DNA of 64,000 nt from Siphonodentalium dalli (lineage: Eukaryota > Mollusca > Scaphopoda > Gadilida > Siphonodentaliidae), in the NCBI GenBank assembly GCA_032622095.1, contig CP136069.1, positions 82,792,958 through 82,856,957 on the forward strand. Direction: 5' to 3'. How positions within the stretch are numbered: position 1 is the first letter of the stretch; each line of letters opens with the position of its first letter. The position numbers and the translations under genes were made by a program. The notes beneath the pieces were generated by a model, which saw only the letters and a program-made list of their open reading frames with translations, searched no databases and was not told the origin of the DNA. This document shows, one piece after another, positions 51,401-62,380 of the stretch.

Positions 51401-54400
51401 GGTGGTGATACCTATAGATGTACGTGGTGGTGATACCTATATATGTATGTGGTGGGGATACCTATATATGTATGTGGTGGGGATACCTATTTATGTATTT
51501 GGCGGGGAGACCTATAGATGTATGTTGCGGGGATACCTATATATGTATGTGGTGGGGATACCTATATATGTATTTGGCGGGGACACCTATAGATGTATGT
51601 GGTGGGGATACCTATATATGTATGTGGTGGGGATACCTATATATGTGTGTGGCGGAGATACCTATAGATGTATGTGGCGGGGATACCTATATGTGTATGT
51701 GGTGGTGATACCTATAGATGTATGTGGTGGTGATACCTATATATGTATGTGGTGGGGCGACTTATAGATGTATGTGGCGGGGAGACTTATATATGTGTGT
51801 GGTGGGAGGACTTATAGATGTATGTGGGGGGATACCTATATATGTATGTGGTGGGGAGACTTATATATGTGTGTGGTGGTGATACCTATATATGTGTGTG
51901 GTGGGGAGACTTATATATGTGTGTGGTGGTGATACCTATATATGTATGTGGTGGGGATACTTATAGATGTATGTGGCGGGGATACCTATATATGTGTGTG
52001 GTGGGGATACTTATATATGTGTGTGGTGGTGATACCTATATATGTATGTGGTGGGTATACATATAGATGTATGTGGGAGTGATACCTATAGATGTATGTT
52101 GTGGTGATACCTATAGATGTATGTGGTGGGGATACCTATATATGTGTGTGGTGGTGATACCTATTTATGTGTGTGGTGTTGATACCTATTTATGTATGTG
52201 GTGGTGATACCTATATATGTGTGTGGTGGTGATACCTATATATGTATGTGGTGGTGATACCTTTATATGTATGTGGTGGTAATACCTATATATGATTGTG
52301 GTAGGGATACCTAAATATGTATGTGGTGGGGATACCTATAGATGTCTGTGGCGGGGATACCTATATATGTGTGTGGTGAGATACCTATATATGTGTGTGG
52401 CGGGGATACCTATATATGTGTATGGTGGGGAGACTTATATATGTGTGTGGTGGTGATACCTATATATGTATGTGGTGGCGATACATATAGATGTATGTGG
52501 TGGTGATACATATAGAAGTATGTGGTGGTGATACCTACAGATGTATGTGGTGGGGATACATACAGATGTATGTGGTGGGGATACATATATATGTGTGTGA
52601 TGGGGATACCTATATTTGTATGTGGTGGTGATACCTATAGATGTATGTGGTGGTGATACCTATATATGTATGTGGTGGGGAGACTTATAGATGTATGTGG
52701 CGGGGAGACTTATATATGTGTGTGGTGGGGAGACTTATAGATGTATGTGGCGGGGATACCTATATATGTATGTGGTGGGGAGACTTATATATGTGTGTGG
52801 TGGTGATACCTATATATGTGTGTGGTGGGGAAACTTATATATGTGAGTGGTGGTGATACCTATATATGTATGTGGTGGGGAGACTTATAGATGTATGTGA
52901 CGGGGATACCTATATATGTGTGTGGTGGGGAGACTTATATATGTGTGTGGTGGTGATACCTATATATGTATGTGGTGGGGATACATATAGATGTATGTGG
53001 GGGTGATACCTATAGATGTATGTTGTAGTGATACCTATAGATGTATGTGGAGGGGATACCTATATATGTGTGTGGTGGTGATACCTATTTATGTGTGTGG
53101 CGGTGATACCTATACATGTATGTGGTAGTGATACCTATATATGTGTGTGGTGGTGATACCTATAGATGTCTGTGGCGGGGATACCTATATATGTATGTGG
53201 TGGGGATACCTATAGATGTCTGTGGCGGGGATACCTATATATGTGTGTGGTGAGGATACCTATATATGTGTGTGGCGGGGATACCTATATATTTGTGTGG
53301 TGGGGAGACCTATAAATGTGTGTGGCGGGGATACCTATATATGTTTGTGGCGGCGATACCTATATATGTGTGCGGCGGGGATACCTATATATGATTGTGG
53401 CGGGGATACCTATATATGTATGTGGTGGAGAGACCTATATATGTGTGTGGTGGTGATACCTATAGATGTATGTGGTGGAGAGACCTATATATGTGTGTGG
53501 TGGTGATACCTATAGATGTATGTGGTGGTGATACCTATATATGTATGTGGTGGGGATACCTATACATGTATGTGGTGGGGATACCTATAGATGTCTCTGG
53601 CGGGGATACCTATATATGTGTGTGGTGAGGATACCTATATATGTGTGTGGCGGGGATACCTATATATTTCTGTGGTGGGGAGACCTATATATGTGTTTGG
53701 CGGGGATACCTATATAAGTATGTGGCGGGGATACATATATATGTGTGTGGTGGGGAGACATATATATGTGTGTGGTGGTGATACCTATATATGTATGTGG
53801 TGGGGATACATATAGATGTATGTGGTGGTGATACCTATATATGTATGTGGTGGGGATACCTATATATGTATGTGGTGGGGATACCTATATATGTATTTGG
53901 CGGGGAGACCTATAGATGTATGTTGCGGGGATACCTATATATGTTTGTGGTGGGAATACCTATATATGTATGTGGCGGTGAGACCTATAGATGTATGTGG
54001 TGGGGATACCTATATATGTATTTGGTGGGGATACCTATATATGTGTGTCGCGGGCATACCTATAGATGTATGTGGCGGGGATACCTATATGTGTATGTGG
54101 TGGTGATACCTATAGATGTATGTGGTGGTGATACCTATATGTGTATGTGGTGGGGAGACTTATAGATGTATGTTGCAGGGATACCTATATATGTGTGTGG
54201 TGGGGAGACTTATATATGTGTGTGGTGGTGATACCTATATATGTATGTGGTGGGGATACATATAGATGTATGTGGGGGTGATACCTATAGATGTATGTTG
54301 TGGTGATACCTATAGATGTATGTGGTGGGGATACCTATAGATGTATGAGGTGGGGATACCTATATATTTGTGTGGTGGGGTTACCTATATATGTATGTGG

Positions 54401-55389
54401 TGGTGATACCTATATATGTGTGTGGTGGTGATACCTATTTATGTGTGTGGTGGTGATACCTATAGATGTATGTGGTGGTGATACCTATATATGTATGTGG
54501 TAGGGATACCTAAATATGTATGTGGTGGGGATACCTATAGATGTCTGTGGCGGGGATACCTATATATTTGTGCGGTGAGGATACCTATATATGTGTGTGG
54601 CGGGGATACCTATATATTTGTGTGGTGGGGAGACCTATATATGTGTGTGGCGGGGAGACCTATATATGTATGTGGCGGGGATACCTATATATGTGTGCGG
54701 CGGGGAGACCTATATATGTATGTGGCGGGGATACGTATATATGTGTGTGGCGGGGATACCTATATATGATTGTGGCGGGGATACCTAAATATGTGTGTGG
54801 CTGGGAGACCTATATATGTATGTGGCGGGGAGACATAAATATGTGTGTGGTGGTGATACCTATAGATGTATGTGGTGGTGATACCTATATATGTATGTGG
54901 TGGGGATACCTATATATGTATGTGGTGGGGATACCTATAGATGTCTGTGGTGGGGATACCTATATGTGTGTGTGGTGAGGATACCTATATATGTGTGTGG
55001 CGGGGATACCTATATATTTGTGCGGTGGGGAGACCTATATATGTGTGTGGCGGGTATACCTATATAAGTATGTGGCGGGGATACCTATATATGTATGTGG
55101 TGGGGAGACTTATATATGTGTGTGGTGGTGATACCTATATATGTATGTGGTGGGGATACATATAGATGTATGTGGTTGTGATACCTAAAGATGTATGTGG
55201 TGGTGATACCTATAGATGTATGTGGTGGGGATACCTATAGATGTATGTGGTGGGGATACCTATATATGTGTGTGGTGGGGATACCTATATATGTATGAGG
55301 TGGTGATACCTATATATGTGTGTGGTGGGGATACCTATTTATGTGTGTGGTGGTGATACATATAGATGTATGTGGTGGTGATACCTATA

Positions 55390-56690
55390 TAGTCCGGGAG
55401 CTAATAGGGGTACCCTTGCACCCCCCCTGGGACTTAACTTTACCCCACTCATTTTGTTCCTTATTATGTCCTTCAACTTTTAAGCAATGTTAACAAGAAA
55501 AAAAAGTGGCCGTGTAGACTCCAGACAAGATGGCGTCCATCATGGCCGCCGTTTTTCAGCCCAGACCCTAAGTCAGTTTTATGCAAATTTTAGCGAGAAA
55601 ATCTTGTAAAATGTATACAAATGTATATATTTTCGTGAAGCTGAGACATAATGACACATTTTTGAGCCAAAATTGAAACTCACCATCTAAGATGGCCGCC
55701 AAAATGGCCACCGGAAGTTGAAAATATAACATTTTTTCACAAATATCTTCTAGATCAATTCATGCTGTTTGGAACTGGTTGAGTAATGCAACTTTATTTT
55801 GTGTTTTGTATATTAACTGGTCATTGGAGCAACGAAATGTGCAATTATTGGGGTCCTAACCCCTTCCGATCCCTCAAAAATTCGATTTTACAGAATGCGG
55901 TGTAAAATTTCACAAAAAATCGCAATTGGGATTCTAGTCATATTTCAACAAGAAATGAACAGAACTTTGTAATGTAAGTGAGGCATATCATTAACTATTA
56001 ATGTTCCAAATCACTGGGACCAATATTCTTACTTTGGCGCAAAATGGCTGCCAATATGGCCGCCAAAATATGGAAAATGGTAAATATTACACCAGCGTGT
56101 CCTGCAATCGCTTACAAGTTGTGGTTGATGTATACAATTGGCTAATCTGTATTCTATACATTGCATACTAACATGTCTAATGCACCATGGATCATTTTTA
56201 CTATTGTCACCACTGACATCACCAGAAATATGGGATTTTTCTCTCACAAACTTGATAAAAATATTGGCAAAAATTAACTTTTCAGGGTTCGACCATTTGT
56301 TCAAGTAAACTGCAACTATCTTTGGTATCAAAGGTGTTTATTGTTTTGGTCTATCTTAAGTGTGTCACACTGTGATGTTTAAAGACTGAAATGCTCAAGA
56401 TGGTTTCCAAAATGGCAACCAAATTTGTAAAACGTTAAAAGTTAACATATCCCGAACATTATTCTCTGCGTTATCCGAAAAAGATAGCAAATTGTGACTC
56501 ACTTGGTTATTTTACGTACTAGTTAATTAACTGACAAATACGTTCTATTATATTTGTTCCAGTTCCGTATGGGGCATGACAAATTCATTTTAAAGTTGCA
56601 GTATGGAATTTTGCGGAGAACCTCTTTTGTGATTCTGGCCATATTATTGAAAGGAAATGAGTAGAACTTTGAGACGGAACTGAGATTAAT
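55390..56690. repeat. foldback element, left outer arm
   Basis: Inverted relative to 58950-60270. It contains four 24-bp motifs, each a head-to-tail pair of 12-mers of the form AARATGGCNGCC, at 55527-55550, 55689-55712, 56041-56064 and 56397-56420. The last three are spaced 352 and 356 bp apart, suggesting a roughly 355-bp modular structure in the arm. Confidence 0.85.
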
Positions 56691-57061
56691 ATTTACCTGG
56701 ATTGACTCTATGGTCATGCGTATGGCGAATAGGTATACATGTAGCGGCTGTATGGTCCATGGTGAGGTGAATATGTATACAATGAGTGACTGTACGCTCG
56801 TGAATGTAGTGAATATGTATACATAGAGTGACTTTTTGTCATGCGACGGGTGTAGGTGTATACCTGTTGTTCATGCATGGTGACTCGTGGCTGTATCGTC
56901 ATTTGTGGTATGTAAGGGTATAACCAAGTATGGCTGCATGATCAGGTGTACGTGTATAAAGTGGGTTACTATGTTGTCATTTGTGTGGTGTTTATGTACA
57001 TATGGAGTGACTTGGGTAATGGGTGGGTTATATCTTGGTGGTAATGGGTGGGTTGTATCTT
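56691..57061. repeat. degenerate ~45-bp tandem repeat, left inner arm
   Basis: Loose repeats on GTGAATATGTATACA, GAGTGACTGTATGGTC and CATGGTGA. This is the same unit as at 57190-58890 but in opposite orientation and with far fewer copies, so the element's symmetry extends through its inner region. Confidence 0.7.
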
Positions 57062-57078
57062 GGGTGGCTATCGCTTTC

Positions 57079-57173
57079 TACAATAAGTCAAGGGTATGTT
57101 AATCAATAAAGAGGTCATGTCAGAGAGTTCTCCATCTTGATGATGTTTATGTAGATGGGGGGTGTTAAGCGTG
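57079..57173. other. central loop of the foldback palindrome
   Basis: 95 nt of unpaired sequence lie between two exact 17-bp inverted segments. No ORF or motif is recognised. Confidence 0.7.
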
Positions 57174-57189
57174 GAAAGCGATAGCCACC

Positions 57190-58890
57190 CATTAGCACAC
57201 AGTCATTACATATATATATAAACACCACAGACATAACAATATAGTGACCCACTGTATACATGTACACCTGATCCATGACCACGGATGACCATACAGCCAT
57301 GCGTCACAATGCAGGCACACCGGGTATACTCCTAAACATGACCCATAGCCATATAGTCATTCCCTGTATACCCATTCATCTCACCATTGGCCATAAGGTC
57401 ACCCCCTGTATACCTATTCTCCAAACGCATGGTCAACTAGACAATCAATATCTACATCAACACCACAACAATGGCCATAAAGTCATTCCGGTATACATAT
57501 GCACCTCACCAATGGCCATATAGCCACTCGCTTCATACTCATACCCTCACACATGTCACCTGGTATACTCCGTCATCGGACCTATGGCCATATAGTCACC
57601 CCGTGTGTACCTATTCAAAACATTCATACATGATCATGGTCAATCCTTGTATACATATTCGCCTCAACATTGGCCATGTCACTCCTTGTATCCCTATTTG
57701 TCACACCATAGCCGAATAGCCACTCAAGATATACTAATACACCCCATCCATGTCACTATAGTCACTCCACGTATGCATGTGCACCTCATACATGGCCATA
57801 TAGCCACTCGCTATATACACATATCCCTCGCCCATGACAATAAAGCAACACGTGTTATACTGGTATGACCTACACATGACCATACCGCCACGAGTCACCA
57901 AACAGAAGCACCAGGTATACTCATACGCCTGACACATGACCATTTAGTCACCCCCTGTATAGATGTTCATTACATTTGTGACCATACAGTCACTACTGTC
58001 TTGGATACCTACATGTTCTCATCTCACTATTAACCATAGTCACTACCTGTATACCTATTTGACACACATAGTCATATAACCACTCGATATACATATGCAG
58101 CTCACCCTAGACTATAGATTTACTCCAGTTATACATGTAAACCTCACTAATGGCCATTCAGCCCTTCCAGATATACAAAAAACCGCACACACGACCACTC
58201 AAACACTCCATACTTGCATATACACCTCACACATGACAATTCAGCAATTCACTGCATAATCATACACGCCATCCATGATAATACAGCTAAGCCTTATACA
58301 CCCACAAATGATAATACATCCACGAGATATATAAATATACATCCCATCATTACCACACGGACACTCCCTATATAACCACACCCTCGATAATGTCCACCCA
58401 GCTTACTCCAGATATTCATATTCAATCATGACCGTACAGTTATTCCATGTATACATGTACACATTACCCGTAACCATAAAATCACTCCATATTTATCCAC
58501 ACACCCCATCCATGATCATACAGACAACACATGCACATACCTCACATGACCTTACAGTCACTCCATATATACATAATCAACACATAGATGACCATGTAGC
58601 TATATCCATACACCACACCAATGACCATACAGGTACACCGGTTGCACCCGTACTGAATATACACAATCATACATCATAGAGTCACTCCATGCATACCGAT
58701 TGACCTCACACCTGACCATGACCTCTCCCTGTATACCTAGATGCATCTTACCATGGACAACCCACTAATAAGCATATAGTCACTCATTGTATACATACTC
58801 ACATCAGTCATGACATACAATAACTCCCTGTATACCTATTCACCTCACATATGATCATAGAGTAACTCCCTGGCTATGATCTTGGCATCC
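57190..58890. repeat. degenerate ~45-bp tandem repeat, right inner arm
   Basis: About 35-40 diverged units follow the pattern GACCATATAGTCACTCC, then TGTATACATATTCACCTCA, then CACATG. Individual units differ by many substitutions and length changes, so this array is much older than the 25-bp satellite outside. It is several times longer than its inverted counterpart on the left. Confidence 0.8.
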
Positions 58891-58949
58891 ACACTGTATC
58901 ATGTTGATATTTTTTTTATCATAATGGACCAGAATAGCCAAAGATTATG

Positions 58950-60270
58950 ATCCATCTCAGTTCTGTATCAAAGTTCTGCCCATTTCCTTTCAATAAATGT
59001 GGCCAAAATTACAAAAGAGGTTCTCAGCAAAATTGCATACTTTAAAATGAATTTGTCATGCTCCAAAAGGAACTGAGACAACCAGAATAGAACATGTAGT
59101 TGTCAGTTAATTAAATAACATGTATAATAACCAAGTGAGTCACAATATGCTACCTTTTCGGATAATGCAGAGAATGTTCGGGATATATGTAAAAAATTAA
59201 CATTCTACAAATTTGGTTGCCATTTTGGAAGCCATTTTGGAAGCCATCTTGAGCAATTCAGTCTATAAACACTGTAGTGTGATACATTTGAAATAGACCA
59301 AAACAATAAACACCTTTCAATCCAAAGATAGTTATATTTTACCTGAAAAAATGGTCCAAACCTGAAAAGTAAATTTTTGCCCATATTTATGTCAAGTTTT
59401 TGAGAGAAAAGTCACTGGAAAAGTCCAATATTTTGACGATGTCAGGGGTGACAATAGTAACAATTAACCATGGTGCATCAGACATGTTAGTATTCAATGT
59501 ATAGAATGCAGAATAGCCACTTGTATACATCAACCATAACTTGTAAGCGATTGCAGGACACGCTGGTGTAATATTTACCATTTTCCATATTTTGGCGGCC
59601 ATATTGGCAGCCATTTTGAGCCAAAGTAAGAATTTTGGTTCCAGTGATTTGGAATATTAATAGTTAATGATATGCCTCACTTACATTACAAAGTTCTGTT
59701 AATTTCTTGTTGAAATATGACTAGAATCCCAATTGTGATTTTTTGTGAAATTTTATACCGCATTCTGTAAAATCGAATTTTTGAGGGATCGGAAGGGGTT
59801 AGGACCCCAATAATTACATATTTCGTTGCTCCAATGATGAGTTAATATACAAAACACAAAATAAAGTTGCATTACTAAACCAGTTCCAAACAGCATTAAT
59901 TGATCTAGAAGACATTTGTGAAAAAATGTTATATTTTCAACTTCCGGTGGCCATTTTGGCGGCCATCTTGGATGGTGAGTTAAAATTTTGGCTCAAAAAT
60001 GTGTCGTTATGTCTCAGCTTCACGAAAATATATACATTTGTATACATTTTACAAGATTTTCTCGCTATAATTTGCATAAACTGACTTAGGTTCTGGGCTG
60101 AAAAACGGCGGCCATGATGGACGCCATTTTGTCTGGAGTCTACACGGCCACTTTTTTTTCTTGTTAACATTGCTTAAAAGTTGAAGGACATAATAAGGAA
60201 CAAAATGAGTGGGGTGAAGTTAAGTCCCAGGGGGGGGGGTGCAAGGGTACCCCTATTAGCTCCCGGACTA
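58950..60270. repeat. foldback element, right outer arm
   Basis: Inverted copy of the left arm with substitutions and small indels. The ATGGC motifs lie at 59215-59250 (here three 12-mers instead of two), 59594-59617, 59946-59969 and 60107-60130, mirroring the left arm. Confidence 0.85.
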
Positions 60271-62380
60271 ATATATGTATGTGGTGGGGATACCTATATA
60301 TGTATGTGGTGGGGATAACTATATATGTATTTGGCGGGGAGACCTATAGATGTATGTTGCGGGGATACCTATATATGTTTGTGGTGGGGATACCTATATA
60401 TGTATGTGGCGGGGAGACCTATAGATGTATGTGGTGGGGATACCTATATATGTTTGTGTTGGGGATACCTATATATGTATGTGGCGGGGAGACCTATAGA
60501 TGTGTGTGGCGGGGTTACCTATAGATGTATGTGGCGGGGATACCTATATATGTATGTGGTGGTGATACCTATAGATGCATGTGGTGGTGATACCTATATA
60601 TGTATGTGGTGGGGAGACCTATAGATGTATGTGGCGGGGATACCTATATATGTGTGTGGTGGGGAGACTTATATATGTGTGTGGTGGTGATACCTATATA
60701 TGTATGTGGTGGGGATACCTATAGATGTATGTGGTGGTGATACCTATAGATGTATGTGGTGGGGATAACTATATATGTATGTGTTGGGGATACCTATATA
60801 TGTTTGTGGTGAGGATACCTATATATGTATGTGGTGGGGATACCTATATATGTGTGTGGTGGGGATACCTATATATGTATGTGGTGGGGATACCTATATA
60901 TGTGGTGGTGATACCTATATATGTGTGTGGCGAGGATACCTATATATGTGTGTGGTGGGGATACCTATATATGTATATGGTGGGGATACCTATAGATGAG
61001 TGTGGCGGGGATACCAATATATGTATGTGGTGGGGATACCTATATATGTATGTGGTGGGGATACCTGTAGATGTATGTGGTGGGGATACCTATATATATG
61101 TGTGGTGGTGATACCTATATATGTGTGCGGCGAGTATACCTATATATGTGTGTGGTGGGGATACCTATATATTTGTGTGGCGGGGATACCTATATATGTA
61201 TGTGGTGGGGATACCTATAGATGTATGTGGAGGGGAGACCTATATATGTGTGGTGGTGGGGAGACCTATATATGTGTGTGGTGAGGATACCTATATATGT
61301 GTGTGGTGGGGATACCTATAAATGTGTGTGGTGGGGATACCTATATATGTATGTGGTGGGGATACCTATATATATATATATATGTGTGTGGTGGGGATAC
61401 CTATATATATATGTGGTGGGGATACCTATATATGTATTTGGCGGGGAGACCTATAGATGTATGTGGTGGTGATACCTATATATGTATGTGGTAGGGATAC
61501 CTAAATATGTATGTGGTGGGGATACCTATAGATGTCTGTGGCGGGGATACCTATATATGTGTGCGGTGAGGATACCTATATATGTGTGTGGCGGGGATAC
61601 CTATATATTTGTGTGGTGGGGAGACCTATATATGTGTGTGGCGGGGAGACCTATATATGTATGTGGCGGGGATACCTATATATGTGTGCGGCGGGGAGAC
61701 CTATATATGTATGTGGCGGGGATACGTATATATGTGTGTGGCGGGGATACCTATATATGATTGTGGCGGGGATACCTAAATATGTGTGTGGCTGGGAGAC
61801 CTATATATGTATGTGGCGGGGAGACATAAATATGTGTGTGGTGGTGATACCTAGAGATGTATGTGGTGGTGATACCTATATATGTATGTGGTGGGGATAC
61901 CTATATATGTATGTGGTGGGGATACCTATAGATGTCTGTGGTGGGGATAACTATATGTGTGTGTGGTGAGGATACCTATATATGTGTGTGGCGGGGATAC
62001 CTATATATTTGTGCGGTGGGGAGACCTATATATGTGTGTGGCGGGGATACCTATATAAGTATGTGGCGGGGATACCTATATATGTATGTGGTGGGGAGAC
62101 TTATATATGTGTGTGGTGGTGATACCTATATATGTATGTGGTGGGGATACATATAGATGTATGTGGTTGTGATACCTAAAGATGTATGTGGTGGTGATAC
62201 CTATAGATGTATGTGGTGGGGATACCTATAGATGTATGTGGTGGGGATACCTATATATGTGTGTGGTGGGGATACCTATATATGTATGAGGTGGTGATAC
62301 CTATATATGTGTGTGGTGGGGATACCTATTTATGTGTGTGGTGGTGATACATATAGATGTATGTGGTGGTGATACCTATA
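60271..62380. repeat. 25-bp minisatellite between the two foldback copies
   Basis: 60271-61449 continues the block interrupted by the foldback and is collinear with 47356 onward. From 61450 it switches to the 54459-type sequence, the junction of the 6,991-bp tandem duplication. A TA expansion (about eight TA) lies at 61365-61382. Confidence 0.95.

Larger units (their letters stand above)
16803..55389. repeat. 25-bp minisatellite array, about 1,540 units
   Basis: The consensus unit is GATACCTATATATG followed by TATGTGGTGGG. Variation is confined mainly to a few positions: TATATATG/TATAGATG, TGTATG/TGTGTG, GGTG/GGCG, GGGGATA/GGTGATA, GATACC/GAGACC and ACC/ACA/ACT. Rare length variants of 21, 24 and 31 bp recur (31 bp contains CTATATCTATATATG). 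Specific strings of variants are repeated over hundreds to thousands of bases, giving higher-order repeats. The canonical unit has no stop codon in any + strand frame and encodes a 25-residue period containing DTYICMWWGYLYMYVV. Frames end mainly at TATAGATG units and length variants. Composition, the lack of any fixed frame and the array's extent indicate satellite DNA and not a gene. Confidence 0.97.
55390..60270. mobile_element. foldback element with long inverted arms
   Basis: The 4,881-bp element has terminal inverted repeats starting TAGTCCGGGAGCTAATAGGG. Outer arms of about 1.3 kb (55390-56690 and about 58950-60270) are inverted copies with modest divergence. Symmetry resumes at the centre, where GGGTGGCTATCGCTTTC (57062-57078) faces its complement (57174-57190) across a 95-nt loop. 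The 3-bp ATA repeat flanks it (55387-55389 and 60271-60273), confirmed by the empty paralogue at 47346-47363. No transposase-like ORF was recognised. Structure (long modular inverted arms, internal tandem repeats, short target duplication) is that of Foldback/Galileo-type non-autonomous DNA elements; the superfamily is undetermined. Confidence 0.88.

Noticed and set aside
16803-55389. CRISPR array
   Set aside because: The 25-bp units are directly adjacent with no unique spacers, and the context is eukaryotic.
16803-55389. Telomere or proven centromere
   Set aside because: TTAGGG-type telomeric arrays are absent from the satellite, and centromere identity cannot be judged from sequence alone.
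56029-56331. 100-codon minus-strand ORF in the foldback arm, repeated at 63020
   Set aside because: The repetition results from the 6,991-bp duplication. The inverted counterpart in the other arm is not kept as the same open frame, so no selection on a protein is apparent.
57115-58679. Small ORFs in the foldback core
   Set aside because: They arise from degenerate ~45-bp repeats in both strands and show no stable frame or domain.
17225-62156. Dozens of + strand open frames of 60-312 codons with YICMWWGY-type sequence
   Set aside because: They are the 25-bp satellite read in arbitrary phase. Neighbouring frames overlap, all frames read the same 25-residue period, and there is no conserved start, gene boundary or non-repeat domain.
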